The notes under the pieces were generated by a model. That model did no database searches and had not been told where the DNA came from. It saw nothing but the letters and a program-made list of their open reading frames with translations. Made by a program: the position numbers and the translations under genes. A DNA stretch of 64,000 bases from NCBI GenBank assembly GCA_030144725.1, contig JASKMD010000023.1:821320-885319 (forward strand), in the 5' to 3' direction. Positions 22,261-33,325 of the stretch are shown here, one piece after another (position 1 is the first letter of the stretch; every line of letters begins with the position of its first letter). The stretch is from Haematococcus lacustris. Lineage: Eukaryota > Chlorophyta > Chlorophyceae > Chlamydomonadales > Haematococcaceae.

Positions 22261-23957
22261 CGCTCACTCCATGCTGCTCATATTCCTAGGGCCAGGCAGA
22301 TGGGAGAGTAGGAGGGGGGGGAGGGGAGGCGTCTCCCTAGCCCTAGCTAATCCCTAGCACCGCTCCTGGCTGCCGCTGGGAGACAAGCGGCAAGGGTGGG
22401 ACAATGAAGGAGGGTCAATGAAGGGGTGTCAATGAAGGAGGGCTAAATAATGAGACAATGGAGCAGATAATGGAGTGGGACAACGCCAATGATGAGCAAG
22501 GGGTAGTTGCGTGGCGCTGTGTGCACGCGGCTTGGACCCCGTTTCCAATGGGCCAGAGCCAGAGCCAGAGCCAGAGCTTTATCTCACTTTTTAGGGGCTC
22601 TGGCGACCCCGTTTCCAATGGAAAGAGCCCAGTCGTTAATATGGTTGCCCAGAGCCTGCCCATCCCGCAGCCCCGCAGCCGCACCTAAGGGCAGCTCCGC
22701 AATCCACCCCACGCCTGCCTTGACAAATGGACGCACGACGCCAGGCTGCACGTCGGCGGTGGAGGCAGCAGATAGCCCGGGTCATCGTCTTGATTGTGGA
22801 GTGGTTGCAAACGGAGGGCACACGGCAAGGGCATGGCCGATGTTGGGGGACATGTCCGATGCCTAGCGTTGATGTCGGAACCTTTCAAGAAGAACTTCCA
22901 CCTCCCCAGGTGGTGATTGGGCAATGTGTTGGCTCTCACATGATGCACTTCCCTATAGACTATAGAGGATGCACTAGTGTTAAGGGGCCGCCGGTAGGCT
23001 TGAGTGGTCATGGGTGTGTAAGTAGCCAAGGCTGATCACTGGACTTACACTGTAAGAAGACCAAACCCATCAAGAGAGAACTTGTCATTGGAAGCATTTC
23101 AGCCTCTAGCGAGAAGCAAGATCCTCCAAGGCACCAAGAAGCAGCACATTGCAAGATCACATCATAAGTAAAGAAGCGAATCACATCTCCTACATGGGGA
23201 AAAGACACAATGGGCCAGAAGCCTTACACCACGGGTGACCTATACAGAGGGTCATCATGTAATCCTTGTAGCCCACTCTCTAGCTTCCCAGACCCAACAT
23301 CAAGCTGAGATAGCTGTGACTTGCAGCCTGCGTGCCTGTGTGCGGGCTCCCCCTTGCAGCCGCTGCATCAGCTGCTGCCGCGGCGGCGGCCCCATTGGCC
23401 CAATGGGTAAGACCCACACCTTCATCGCTTGGATGCCGGGCAGTGCCGGCAGCACCTGCAGAACTGAAGCCACCACCATTACTTGACCAACCAATGGTCA
23501 CGGGTTGCAACACTTGGGGCACACCAGCATTTGGGTGCACCCCTGTTGCTGCTGGCCCACAAGGCACCTGCACCCCACCAGGCTGCAGCCCACCAAGCTG
23601 CAGCCCCCGCTCCCCACGTGGCTGCAGCCCTCCAGGCTGCAGCCCATGCACCCCACCAGGCTGCAGCCCATGCACACACATGCACACACATGCACACACA
23701 GGCTGGGAGGTGGTGGTTATGGGGTGACAGGGAGTAGGGAGTAGGGAGTAGGGACATACTTCTTGCGTCCACGATCATCTGCGTGTACTTCGCAGCAGTG
23801 TAAGTTTGTAAAGCCGCATCACAGGAAACAAGGGGACCCATAACTTGCCTTGTAGGTGGGATTCATCTTGTTATTCTTCTTCAACGAGCCCTTCAAGATA
23901 GCAACCTTTGCGTTGTTGCTCAGCTCCCAGAAGCCCTCCTCCTCACCACCACCACCT

Positions 23958-24005
<48 letters not shown>

Positions 24006-24394
24006 TGTAATTGCCTTGATGTTGCTTGTCAGCTATTGCTGCATTCTCTAAGAACTGCCTTATTGAGGCTGCTGCTCCGTTCGTTTTTCTAGCTAAAGGT
24101 CCTTGCCTGTGCGTCCCAGGTTCCACTTCCACACGGCCGTGCAGCCAGCTTTGGCGTAGGCGGCCCTATGTAGGGCCTGAGCCGGCGTCATCTTGCGGCC
24201 TCCCAGGCTCGCTGAGTGCTTGTTCACGTATGCAGCCAAAACCTCACCCATCTTGTCCCCGTTGGTCTTGCCCTGGACCTCGGCGAATGCCTGGGCGTAT
24301 AGCTCTGCAAAGAGCTCAACTTACGAGTCGTCCCACGGCACCTTCGACTCCTCCTGAGAGCCCTGTTGCGAGCCACAAGTCGATGTCATAAAAT

Positions 24395-24615
24395 TAATTT
24401 TGGGCTCTGGCTCTGGCTCTGAGCTCTGTGGCCCTCGAGCCGCAGAGGCCGGAGGGGCTGCATGAGGCTCCCAAGAGCGCATCTAAGAGCCGAATCTGGA
24501 ACCTTACTCCGGCTCTTGGCTCTTGCATTGGAAACGGGGGTCGGCAGAGCCGACGGTTGGCCGGCGGTTAGAGCCATTTCTGGGCTCTGGCTCTGGCTCT
24601 GGCTCTCCCGTCAGG

Positions 24616-24646
<31 letters not shown>

Positions 24647-24670
24647 CTCTTGCATTGGAAACGGGGTCTT
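24395..24670. repeat. GGCTCT microsatellite bordered by CATTGGAAACGGGG
   Basis: Blocks of (GGCTCT)n separated by copies of TTGCATTGGAAACGGGG. The opposite orientation (CCCCGTTTCCAATG with AGAGCC repeats) is at about 22540-22620, so this is a dispersed repeat and not a simple expansion at one site. Confidence 0.7.
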
Positions 24671-25067
24671 GCACGCACGCGACTACACCTCGCAAGATTG
24701 CCAGGCTGCGTTGCAGGATGGCGGAGTATTGTTGTGGCTAGGTTGCTTGGCTACGTGACTAGGTTGCGAGGCAGCTACGGGGCTGCCGGCTAGGAGCTTT
24801 AGGCCAGACTGCAGGGCTGCATTGTTGCGAAGCAGGCTGGTGGAGTTTTGCTGAGTGGCGAGTCGGTGTGTGGCTGGGTTGCGAGGCAGCTACGGGGTTA
24901 CCTGGCTCGGAGCTTCAGGCCTAGATTGCGGCTGCGTTGTTGGCCGGCGGAGAGGCTAGCTGCGAGGCTGGTTGCGAGGCTGGCTGGGACGCTAGTACCT
25001 AGCACACCTTTCTTTCGGCATCATGGAGTTATGTATAACTTTCCCGAGCCCAGAATCGCGGCAAGCC

Positions 25068-25245
25068 TCACTCACGATAAATAGGGCCGACGCGAGGGCC
25101 TTTTTTGCATCGGATGGACTTTCTGCTCCGATAGAACGATAGAGCGTTGAGTTTAAGGGGGACCTCGCTCTTGAATGAAGTCCTAACTCGCAGCGGTTGC
25201 GGAGATACAACGATCCGCGCGCGAGGTACCCCCCCCTTTTTGGGA
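25068..25245 (+). mobile_element. left terminus of a CACTC-ended element (X0)
   Basis: Starts CACTCACGATAAATAGGG and matches the left end of X1 (37507-37684) over about 178 bp with few changes. It leads directly into a palindrome array, as in X1. No matching right terminus with a GAGTG end and the expected duplication was found downstream, so X0 is truncated, rearranged or longer than could be traced. Confidence 0.75.
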
Positions 25246-25695
25246 ATCTGTACAGATGCCCGTTTAATGGGCCCGCCATCTGTACAGATGCATGTCGATG
25301 GCCCCAAGGAAATGCGGCATCTGTACAGATTCCTTCCTTGCATCTGTACAGATACCTGCTTGTCTGCATCTGTACAGATCTTTATAGATAATCTGTTCAG
25401 ATTCCTGCATGTCCTTATCTGTACAGATATTCTTAAAAGTATCTGTACAGATTCTTGCTTGACGGCATCTGTACAGATATCTACCAGGACTATCTGTACA
25501 GACTTATAGGTCTGTATCTGTACAGACGGCAAGAGGCAGCATCTGTACAGATTTAGTGGGTTTTATCTGTACAGATAACAAGGTAAGGCATCTGTACAGA
25601 TTAACGGGGGTTTGTCTGTACAGATTCTACATTACATCATCTGTACAGATAGTGAATTGTTTATCTGTACAGATAGTAATATTAGCATCTGTATG
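25246..25695 (+). repeat. ATCTGTACAGAT palindrome array A
   Basis: About 18 copies of the perfect palindrome ATCTGTACAGAT, with a few single-base variants (TGTTCAGAT, TGTACAGAC). Spacing is mostly 24-26 bp after the first three, and spacers are mostly non-identical. It ends in a half copy near 25688. It occupies the subterminal position that the TGTGCA version occupies in X1. Confidence 0.95.
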
Positions 25696-25727
25696 TAATG
25701 GATAATCGGCGGGCCGAGTACATTATG

Positions 25728-25852
25728 CGAAAATAATGGACGAGTCCGAGGCGAGGTGGCCATATACACCGAGGCGCAGCCGAGGTGTATATGGCCGCGG
25801 AGACGAGGACGAGTCCATTAGATTCGCGTAATGTCCGAGGTAGAGGCGATTA
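25728..25852. repeat. GAG-jointed palindrome, second copy
   Basis: Inverted blocks CATTA.GCGAA, TAATGGAC/GTCCATTA and GGCCATATACACC/GGTGTATATGGCC flank a short centre. They are separated by purine-rich GAG/CGAGG words that lie on the same strand in both arms. Same design as 10912-11089 with different block sequences. Confidence 0.75.
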
Positions 25853-25869
25853 TCTGGTATATCTGAGGT

Positions 25870-25960
25870 CCGCGGCCCGTCAATTATACAAAAGTGCTCC
25901 CCGCGGCCTGTCAATTATACAAAAGTGCTCCCCGAGGCCCGTCAATTATACAAAAGGGCA
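25870..25960 (+). repeat. three copies of a 33-34 bp unit
   Basis: Unit containing CGGCCCGTCAATTATACAAA followed by AGTGCTCCCC, repeated three times with small changes. It lies between palindrome arrays A and B. Confidence 0.9.
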
Positions 25961-26404
25961 GTCAACGTTAGGTCAAATATCTGAAGTTTTTGACGACGAA
26001 GTGGCTTAGCAGCAACGACAAAGCGTTCTGTTTGTCGATTCGCAATGAGCGCGGCCTGCCCAAAGCCCGAAGCTTCTAGTCAACATGCCAGCCTGGCAAT
26101 TATGAGTATACATGCCAGCCTGGCAATAGTCCGCTAAGCTACCGCGCTTTCTTGCATTTGTTGCGTTGAGGTTGCAATAGTTGCGTATGCGAGCTTTTCC
26201 GGGTAACTCGCGACTTGCAGGTTTCGACGTGCAAGCCTTACATGCAACTAGCACACTCGCGACTTGCGGTACACTTGTGGAACACGCGGAGTAAGCTGTG
26301 CAGCCTTTTTATACTTTGCAGCCTTAATATACTCATCCGAGTTATGAAGAATTATTTGATCCTGTATTTTGCATACACTTCAGATATAGATAGCATATAG
26401 AAGC

Positions 26405-26610
26405 ATCTGTACAGATTTGTATAATGACATCTGTACAGATCGTATGCAAACATCTGTACAGATAGCTGTATTGACTATCTGTACAGATAGCTATAGATGC
26501 GTCTGTACAGATAGCGGAAGGGAGCATCTGTACAGTTACCTATCGGTGCGTCTGTACAGATAATGCACAAGATCATCTGTACAGATACTCAGGGGTGCGT
26601 CTGTTCAGAT
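26405..26610 (+). repeat. ATCTGTACAGAT palindrome array B
   Basis: Nine copies, some starting GTCTG instead of ATCTG and one ending TGTTCAGAT, at 22-26 bp spacing. It lies about 75 bp upstream of a small ORF and may be the distal array of X0. Confidence 0.93.
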
Positions 26611-26684
26611 AACAATACTAAGAGTGGCTTGCATCGTAAAGTATGCTTGCATTTGTGCCGGATTGTTATAGCTCTAAGCTGTCG

Positions 26685-26930
26685 ATGTCGACTTCAAACG
26701 GGAGCTCTTCCGTGGCAACGACTGTCGATTTGCAGCGATTGGCCCAGCAAGACCAGGCCGTCGTCACTCCCGTACAGTCTGGTCGCGAGCCTCCTCCGCG
26801 ACGTGCACCATCACCTTGTGATACCGTGTCACCTAATGACATGCAGCAGTACTTGGACCAATATCCGCCCAGCCTGGTAGCTCAACTACGACTGCAACGC
26901 ACTCACAACTACCTGGACCAACAAATGTAG
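26685..26930 (+). CDS. small hypothetical ORF next to array B
   Basis: About 81 residues from MSTSNGSS, polar and Gln/Pro-rich, ending HNYLDQQM. Another short frame follows (26949-27242) with a hydrophobic N-terminus and a Lys/Glu microsatellite tail. These may be exons of one gene, but no splice pair was convincing. Its position just downstream of a palindrome array parallels the ORF at 61526. Function unknown. Confidence 0.25.
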   Translation: MSTSNGSSSVATTVDLQRLAQQDQAVVTPVQSGREPPPRRAPSPCDTVSPNDMQQYLDQYPPSLVAQLRLQRTHNYLDQQM

Positions 26931-27760
26931 CTGCTGGTCATCAATCTATTGACATCCCTCATGCCATTCTTGGTCGCCGTTACCCAGTTTCTCAACATGG
27001 TGACCCTCATCGCCTGTCTAGTTGGTCATGCGCTTCGTTTGAGTGGAGAAGCTCATCAGCTACCACATGCGTCTGTGGCTCCTACTCTGCCTCTGGAGGC
27101 CGAATCTGAACTGGACGAGGTGGACATGGTGCCTGCCACCCAACCATGCCCTGATGTCTCTAGAAAGAAAGAAGAAGAAAAGAAGAAAGAAAGAAAGAAA
27201 GAATGTCTCTACTACACAACCCATTGCACCGCCCAATTATGAAGCGATTGGTTTGGATGACCCGTCCACTCCTCCTTTGCTAGGTGATTGGCCTGTGCTG
27301 ATTATGGATTCCCAGGAGCACGGATGCCATGATGATGTCCAGGCACCGCATCATGACTCGCCTACTAAGAAGTCACGGCATTAGGCTCATAAGGGGACAT
27401 GAGGCATTGTACCGCATGGATTTGGAATAGGTGCTAATTGAATGCTTTGGATGTGGTGAGATATGAACTCTGCACCTCTTGCCCCGTGCTCCATTGTCTT
27501 TGATGTAAGAGATGGTTATAACTAATGCTTGGGTTTTCAGGTGTCTTGCTGATCCGGTGTGTTCAGCACCACATGCAAATCTGTACGGTCCTGGCTAGGG
27601 TCAGGGTCAGGGTGAAAACCTGTGTCATGTTACTCACTGAACCATGGCACTCATATGACTGACAAACCAGCTGCTTGTTCATCCATTGTCGCATTCATGC
27701 AGTGTCACTCTACGTTGCTGCATATGTCATCATGAATGTGGTAGCCAGGTGATGCAGTCT

Positions 27761-28984
27761 TCACTGCCACTCCACATGCAATGGAAACACATCCTCCATG
27801 AGGCGCTCCTCCCCCCCTATGTGCGTGGTGTCAATGAAGATGGACACTCGATTGCATACATTTTCTTCTACCACTTGCTTAATGTGCAAAGCCACATCAT
27901 CATAATGGCACCCCGTGCACTGATCCAGCCACACGCCGCTGAGTTTGGGAAGGCCCACTATGATGGCCTTCCACAGCTCAACAGATGAGAGCATGCGGGC
28001 ATGCTCAATACGCAGCATAGTGCACATGCCACCAAAACCTGCCAAGGCTTCCAAATCACTGGCAAACACGCGAGATCGGTAGACGCTGCTGCCACACTCC
28101 ACTTGCACCTCCTTGAAGCAGCCTTGCAATGGTTTCAAGGCAGCCTCTACCTCGGGAGGGTAGCTTCCCACCCTCATGCACAACTAATCGACCACCAGAT
28201 TGTGACTGACATGGGCTGCATAAAAGCCTTCCATGGAAGAGCCCTGACCACCCCAGGACCCATCCAAGCGCTCAATGTGTATTGCCACCAAACCATTCAG
28301 GGCTGGCAGCTTGCTCAATGTGGCCCAGTGCATCTTGTCCACATGTAACGTGTCCCACATGCTGACCTGATCAGCAAGGGAGTCCTCCAGGTCGTCCAGA
28401 GTTGGGATATGGAGGGAACGAAGGTTAAGGGTGGACTTGACAAAGGCTGACAGGCCTCTGTTATTGTCGCCTATCCAGTTGGTTGTGGTGAGGTCCAGAT
28501 GGGTCAGCCTGTTCAGATGTTGGATGTTGACGAGCTGCAGGCTGACCTTCAAAGCTGTGCAGTTGGGCAGGTTGGTGGACAGCAAGTCCTGCCAGCTCTC
28601 AATGTCCGCGTTGCGTAGGACATCAAACTCCCCCTTGAGATGCACTGTGTGGACAGCTGGGCAGGTGCCCAAGTCTTCGATCAAGTTGTCCATGCGGTCT
28701 GAAAAATCGCTCTTGGGCCAGAGACGCCGCCGCTTCAAGACCAGCACGACAGGCTCCGCCCGTGTCCTGAATGCCTCCGCGGCCGACAGTGTCAGGAAGC
28801 CAGAGTAGGCGTCAATGTACAGCACCAATGTCTTGCAATTTGATAGACAGGTGGTGAGGGTGTCCCTGCTGCAGCGGCTGAAAATAGGAGCAACGGGAAG
28901 CGCCGTCACCAACTTGACAATTTTAGCTAGTATCCCGTAGGGCATGTCGCTTAGGCGCTTAGGGCAGTCCGTGGGTTGCGACAT
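27761..28984 (-). pseudogene. F1: F-box/LRR-like family member with in-frame stop
   Basis: Minus-strand frame from MSQPTDCPKRLSDMPYGILAKIVKLV (F-box-like start: LP..L..I) through LRR-like segments (LTHLDLTT, LRSLHIPTL, WDTLHVDKM) to HVEWQ. One TAG at 28184-28186 interrupts it; the frame continues unchanged to 27761 and the downstream part still aligns with the F2 C-terminal half. It is either a recent pseudogene or a truncated 267-residue protein. It is head-to-head with F2, about 140 bp apart. Substrate-receptor function in ubiquitin ligation would follow only if the F-box is genuine. Confidence 0.65.
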
Positions 28985-29121
28985 CGTGGGACGTTGTTGC
29001 TGCTGTGTGCGATGTACCGGGTGATGCACATGCCTCTTGCGGTTGTACTGTTAAACATGACTTGCATCGATCTGTGTAAGTGTTGTGCCGTGCCATCGTT
29101 GTAACTCATTGCAATTGCACT

Positions 29122-30379
29122 ATGGCTTCCGCTACTCAGTTCTGCCACCTGCCCACTGAAGTTTTGTCCAACATTGCCTCGCGCTTGATGTCGAAGGCTG
29201 ATGTAATGGCGTTCAGCCGCACCTGTGGCGCAACCCTGACAGCACGCCTAGCGACTTGCTCGACTGGACCGCGTAGAAGTGAAGCGATTCGTGAAGCTGC
29301 CAGCCGTGGCGGTGCTGCGCACAAGGACTGCGCGGCTGAAGCTGATATTCCGGCAACGTGACAACATGGACTCCACTATCGTCACAGGCCTGCTGAGGGA
29401 TGTGTTGAACGAGCTTGGGGCCTGCTCAACCGTCTATGCCGTGCAGCTGGAAGGAGTCAGGGGGGTGCAGCTGCAGCTGGGGCCGTGGCTGGCTGATAGC
29501 ATGGTAGCGTTCTTCCCCGGCCTCCATGTCTTCACCATCCATGGGCTGGGCGTTTGCCTTGACCAGGCTGTCAGTGTGCTCTCCATACCTGCGCTCTGTA
29601 GCCTGCTCACCCATGTGGACATCAGCACAGCCCAGGTGCTACCAGCCAGTCCAGCTCAAGTCGCTGCCTTTGTCCAGGCCTCTCTATCCCTTCGCTCCCT
29701 TCATGTCAGCAGCCTGGACCAGCTGCGGGTATCTTTGCGTGACGCACCATGCAGCTGGCGTACGCTGCATGTGGACAACATGGAGAGCATCACCGTCAGC
29801 AAGCTGCCTCTCCATGCCGTCACTGAGGCTGTGTATATTGGGTGTCTAACTGTGTCCACGGTGTACCACCCATTGTCAACTGTCACAGCCATGGCTTCCA
29901 GCTTTGCTGATGGTGTGCTTGTGCGGCCACAGGTTTATGTGCTGAATCTCAGTGTGTTTGTGGCCACAGAGAATGTGGATGCATACATTGCCGCCCTGCT
30001 GCCTCTGAACGGGTGCTTTGATCAGTTGCAGGCCTGCTGGGGTGATGCATGGAACAACAAGCCCTTTGATGCGGCAGCTGTGGCAGCAGTGGCACCCTTG
30101 TGTGGAGGGATCCACACTTTGAGTGTCAAGTATGCAATGCTGGAATCATCCCCGCAGCTGTGGCAGTTCATCGTGGATGACATGCCGTCCATCACTGAGG
30201 TGCATTTTATCCAGTGCAATCATGGCTGGGTGGTTGATGATCTGCGGGAGGTGGGCAGCCGTGAGGGGTGCAGGGCAATGGACATCTACATTCAGTGTTA
30301 TGCCACGTTTGCTGATGGTATTGATGTCCTCGTGAACCGAACGGGTCAGCATGCCTTGCGTGTGCATTGGGTGCGCTAG
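29122..30379 (+). pseudogene. F2: F-box/LRR-like family member with frameshift
   Basis: Starts MASATQFCHLPTEVLSNIASRLMSKADVMAFSR, the clearest F-box-like N-terminus of the cluster. The frame shifts by one base near 29250, and the rest continues in the second frame (LDRVEVKRF..., to 30379). LRR-like units follow (LTHVDIST, LRSLHVSSLDQL, WRTLHVDNM, the last a family signature). The C-terminal half aligns with F1, F4 and F6. The shift may be a real mutation or an assembly base error. Intronless. Confidence 0.7.
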
Positions 30380-30777
30380 ATTGTCGTGTGGACATACATA
30401 GCCCACTCCCAGATCAAACGACGTGTGGTCTTCCACATGTGTGGGCTTATATGTTCAACCTATTTGCATGGCGTGTTTCTTGTAAGGCTGACATCCCTGT
30501 TCGTGACTTAATAAAGCATGTGACTTCTATCCTCAGGGACGTGCTTTCTTAGTAACTTATATGTTGGTCCAGATGCAGTAGGCTCTCATACAGTTCCATT
30601 CGCAGTAGAGTGGCTGTGTGCACCGGCGAGACACTCTGAGGCCAGTTACATGCATTGGCTACAACTAAAATCGGTGTATGACGTTGTCAACTCTTTGATC
30701 ATTCTCTATGACCTTCGCCTCTACCTCTACATTCATTCCTATACCATGCCAGGACTAAGCAGCAGGGTGGCAGCATG
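30380..30777. other. intergenic DNA between F2 and F3 3' ends
   Basis: Convergent intergenic region. No gene or notable repeat was seen; AATAAAGCATG at about 30510 could be part of a 3' processing signal, but this is weak. Confidence 0.4.
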
Positions 30778-31905
30778 TCAGTATAACGCATAACGTACGA
30801 TGAACGCCGCACCCGGAGCCATGGCATTCTTCACTGCCCACTCTTGCCATGAATACAGGTCGCACGGGGCATTCCTGAACTGGACCCCAGCACACCCTTT
30901 TAAGATTGGAATCACAGCCCTCACCACATCACAATGAATCACCTGGCTTGGCTCCCCCACATCCACCAGGGCCTCCCTAAACCGTCCCACCAGGGGCAAC
31001 AGGGCTGCTGCTTGTGCACACCCTTTCTTGCTCGTGATGGCCATGGCCAGCAACCCTATATCCTGACGCCCAAACCGGCCGGAGCTGAGGTCTGCCACAC
31101 CTTTGGTCAAGGCCGCCATATTCAGCTCTGGTAGGGCGACGTTGAGCTCAGATATCAGTAGGGTTGTGACTGACTGTGGTAGGTTGCCCACGTCTGTTAG
31201 GTGCATCTCTGTGACGCTCAGCTTCACAAGGTTGCAGGGGCGGTCACGTAGGGAGATGGGGAGGGGGCCCAGGTAGGTGGCTATCAAGGTGGTCAGCCCC
31301 AAAGCTGGCTCCACCCACTCATAAGGAACATCCCTTTCCCTGCCAGTCAGGATGGCTATTTGGATGTCCACATGCTGGATGCGCCCCACAACCAGGTGGT
31401 GGCTGAGGAGTTCCTCCAGCTCTGAATGCCGCATCAGGAAAGGCTTGATACCCAACATATGGCAGTTGGGGAAGTTGGACATCAGCCTCTCCGCCAACCA
31501 GGCCCCCACTGGCAGCTGCTCATACGTGGGCTCCTCTGCCGTGTTCTCGTCCATGATGAGTCTGATCTCCACGCTCTGAACTGCTTCACAGTAGCCCAGG
31601 AACCCAATCAACCCCTCCACTCTGCACCTGGTCATGGTTGGACCCAGTCGCTGCTCCAGGGTCAGCATTAGCGAGAGACGCTGCCGACGTCCACTCAGAG
31701 CATCCAAGTGGCGAGGTGATAGATGCGAGAATATGGTTTCTGAGTCGATGCTGGGGACCAGGAAGTCGCAGGTCGCCAGGCACGTTTCACGGGACTCTTC
31801 GGCGATTGGGCTGGACTCGCCACCTTGACCGGGCCGTATAAAATCACCGCCGCTTGTTACAAAGACAGGCTCGGCCCAGTTATTGCCCATCATTGAGCGC
31901 TGCAT
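30778..31905 (-). CDS. F3: LRR-like family protein
   Basis: About 375 residues from MQRSMMGNNW. The open frame extends 70 codons further upstream but there it translates the palindrome array, so the internal Met is preferred. The body has repeated amphipathic LRR-like strands (IQHVDIQIAIL, LPQSVTTLLISEL). Family features include LPVGAWLAERL and LPLVGRFREALVDV, with GCAGVQF...LYSWQEW at the C-terminus. It is the closest relative of F5. A strict F-box is not obvious at the N-terminus. The palindromic hairpin C lies about 70 bp upstream of the chosen start. Confidence 0.65.
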   Translation of the reverse strand: MQRSMMGNNWAEPVFVTSGGDFIRPGQGGESSPIAEESRETCLATCDFLVPSIDSETIFSHLSPRHLDALSGRRQRLSLMLTLEQRLGPTMTRCRVEGLIGFLGYCEAVQSVEIRLIMDENTAEEPTYEQLPVGAWLAERLMSNFPNCHMLGIKPFLMRHSELEELLSHHLVVGRIQHVDIQIAILTGRERDVPYEWVEPALGLTTLIATYLGPLPISLRDRPCNLVKLSVTEMHLTDVGNLPQSVTTLLISELNVALPELNMAALTKGVADLSSGRFGRQDIGLLAMAITSKKGCAQAAALLPLVGRFREALVDVGEPSQVIHCDVVRAVIPILKGCAGVQFRNAPCDLYSWQEWAVKNAMAPGAAFIVRYALY

Positions 31906-31977
31906 CGTCAAACGATGTGCTTGTACTGCTGGCTGGTCGAACAGCTTGCACCATGATCGCTTGCACGCCCAGTAAAG

Positions 31978-32194
31978 ATTCCGACTATTCGTTATCTGTT
32001 CAGATAGTGCAAGTAGCATCTGTACAGATAGGGACAACCTGTCATCTGTACAGATAATCTGAATGTATCTGTACAGATGGCAGCTACTTGGTATCTGTAC
32101 AGATAGCTCTTGCACTATCTGTACAGATAGCAGGTTGTCCCTATCTGTACAGATGCTACTTGCACTATCTGAACAGATAACGAATAGTCGGAAT
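31978..32194. repeat. palindrome array C: 217-bp hairpin upstream of F3
   Basis: Eight palindromes (six ATCTGTACAGAT, with ATCTGTTCAGAT and its complement ATCTGAACAGAT at the outer ends). The outer 64 bp on each side (31978-32041 and 32131-32194) are perfect reverse complements, spacers included. The unit is therefore a MITE-like inverted repeat built from the array. It lies between F3 (start 31905, minus) and the 3' end of F4. Confidence 0.95.
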
Positions 32195-32307
32195 TGAAAA
32201 TGTAATCCTTGTGCTTATCCACATTTCTCGCGATCACGGTGTCTGATGATATGAGCATCTGTTCATCACGGTGATAGGGCTTACAGTTAGACGAAGCTCA
32301 AGTGATC

Positions 32308-33325
32308 TTACGGTCGATCAAAAACGCTGTTATACCAGTCCATCTCCTCCATGCTCACACGCAGTGGCCCAAACTGGTAATCAGACAGATCACATTCACC
32401 CAGATCCTCTTGCGCCCCCATTGGTGACGTCAGGAAGTAATCGACTTGTATGTCGATGTCCCTACCACCATGCTCCTCCACATACTCCTCCATGGACAAT
32501 AGCACATCCTCATAAAGGTCGTAGCACTGGTGGATGTGCACCTTTGCAATGGAGGGGACGCGATCCACAATGGCGTGCCACATCTGAGGGCTGGGCTGCA
32601 GTGAAGCCATCCTGATGCGCAACTCATTGCAGCCCTGGCACACCGGGAGCAAGGCCTCCATGACATCTGCATCAAACTCCGCGATGTCATCTTCATCATT
32701 CCAATCACCGCACACAACATCCACCACACGGATGCATCCTGCCAAGGGTTGCAATGCAGCCAGAACTGCCAGCTCCTCATCAGACGTGTCAACAATGTCG
32801 ACACGCAAAATATCTACCTTGGGCTTGACAGCCACACCCGCTGCAAAGCATGAGGCACCAGCTGTGATATCAGCCAGGTTGTCAGCCCTGGCAACCACAT
32901 GCAGCCTGCCAATGTGTACCACGTCCCTTACAGCATGCAGGGGCAGCTTGCTCAAATCGCCAATGTCTGCCATGCACACACGCAGCGTGCGCCACTGGCA
33001 TGGCAGATGATGCAAAGACTCCCCAGGGCTGTCCATGTGCTCCATCTGCAGCGAGTGGAGGCTGACAGCTTCCCTGTAGAACGCTGACTTCCCAGGGCCG
33101 TGGAGGAATGCTTGGCGCAGGTCTAGGTGTAGTAGCTGAGCCTTCAATGCTGGGTCGGACAAGAGGCCGGCTAGCCCTTCATAGCTCATCCCAAACCCGA
33201 GGGTTAGTGAGGAGAGCTCGGGGAAGCTGTCCGCTAAGGTGGCTCCTAGCCAGGCACCCAGCTGATCGTGGCCAAAACCATGGCCGTCTATCACCACCTC
33301 ATGCACGGCCGTGCAGCCCCACAGC
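32308..33325 (-). pseudogene. F4, C-terminal part (gene split by a transposon)
   Basis: Aligns with F6 from GCTAV to the end (LGAWLGATLADSFPEL, YEGLAGLLSDPALKAQLLHL, WRTLRVC, ITAGASCFAAGV, LAALQPLAGC, RVVDVVCG). The first residues of the open frame come from the transposon TIR. Joining to 35119-35430 across the 7-bp duplication keeps the frame, so F4 was intact until this insertion. Confidence 0.9.
33319..33325. other. target-site duplication CCACAGC, left
   Basis: Same 7 bases as 35119-35125; the undisrupted sequence in paralogue F6 carries them once. Confidence 0.9.

Larger units (their letters stand above)
20996..25067. other. repeat-rich DNA without a supportable gene
   Basis: Contains two intron-like modules on the minus strand, G-rich tracts (21225-21430, 21965-22160), two loci of AGAGCC/GGCTCT microsatellite bordered by GTTTCCAATG (about 22540-22620 and 24400-24670), a GCAGCCC-rich run with CACACATG repeats (about 23565-23700) and a CAA run (about 23960-24005). 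Open frames here are low complexity. A 102-residue frame at 22727-23035 starting MDARRQAARRRWRQQ is basic and non-repetitive, but has no recognisable domain. Confidence 0.5.

Noticed and set aside
25246..25695. CRISPR array (regular short repeats with spacers)
   Set aside because: The repeats are 12-bp perfect palindromes, spacers are only about 12 bp and are themselves inverted or repeated in sister arrays, there are no cas genes and the DNA is eukaryotic.
31906..32115. 70-residue N-terminal extension of F3
   Set aside because: It translates part of palindrome hairpin C (VQIPSSCHLYRYIQ) and is not conserved in F5; the internal Met is a better start.
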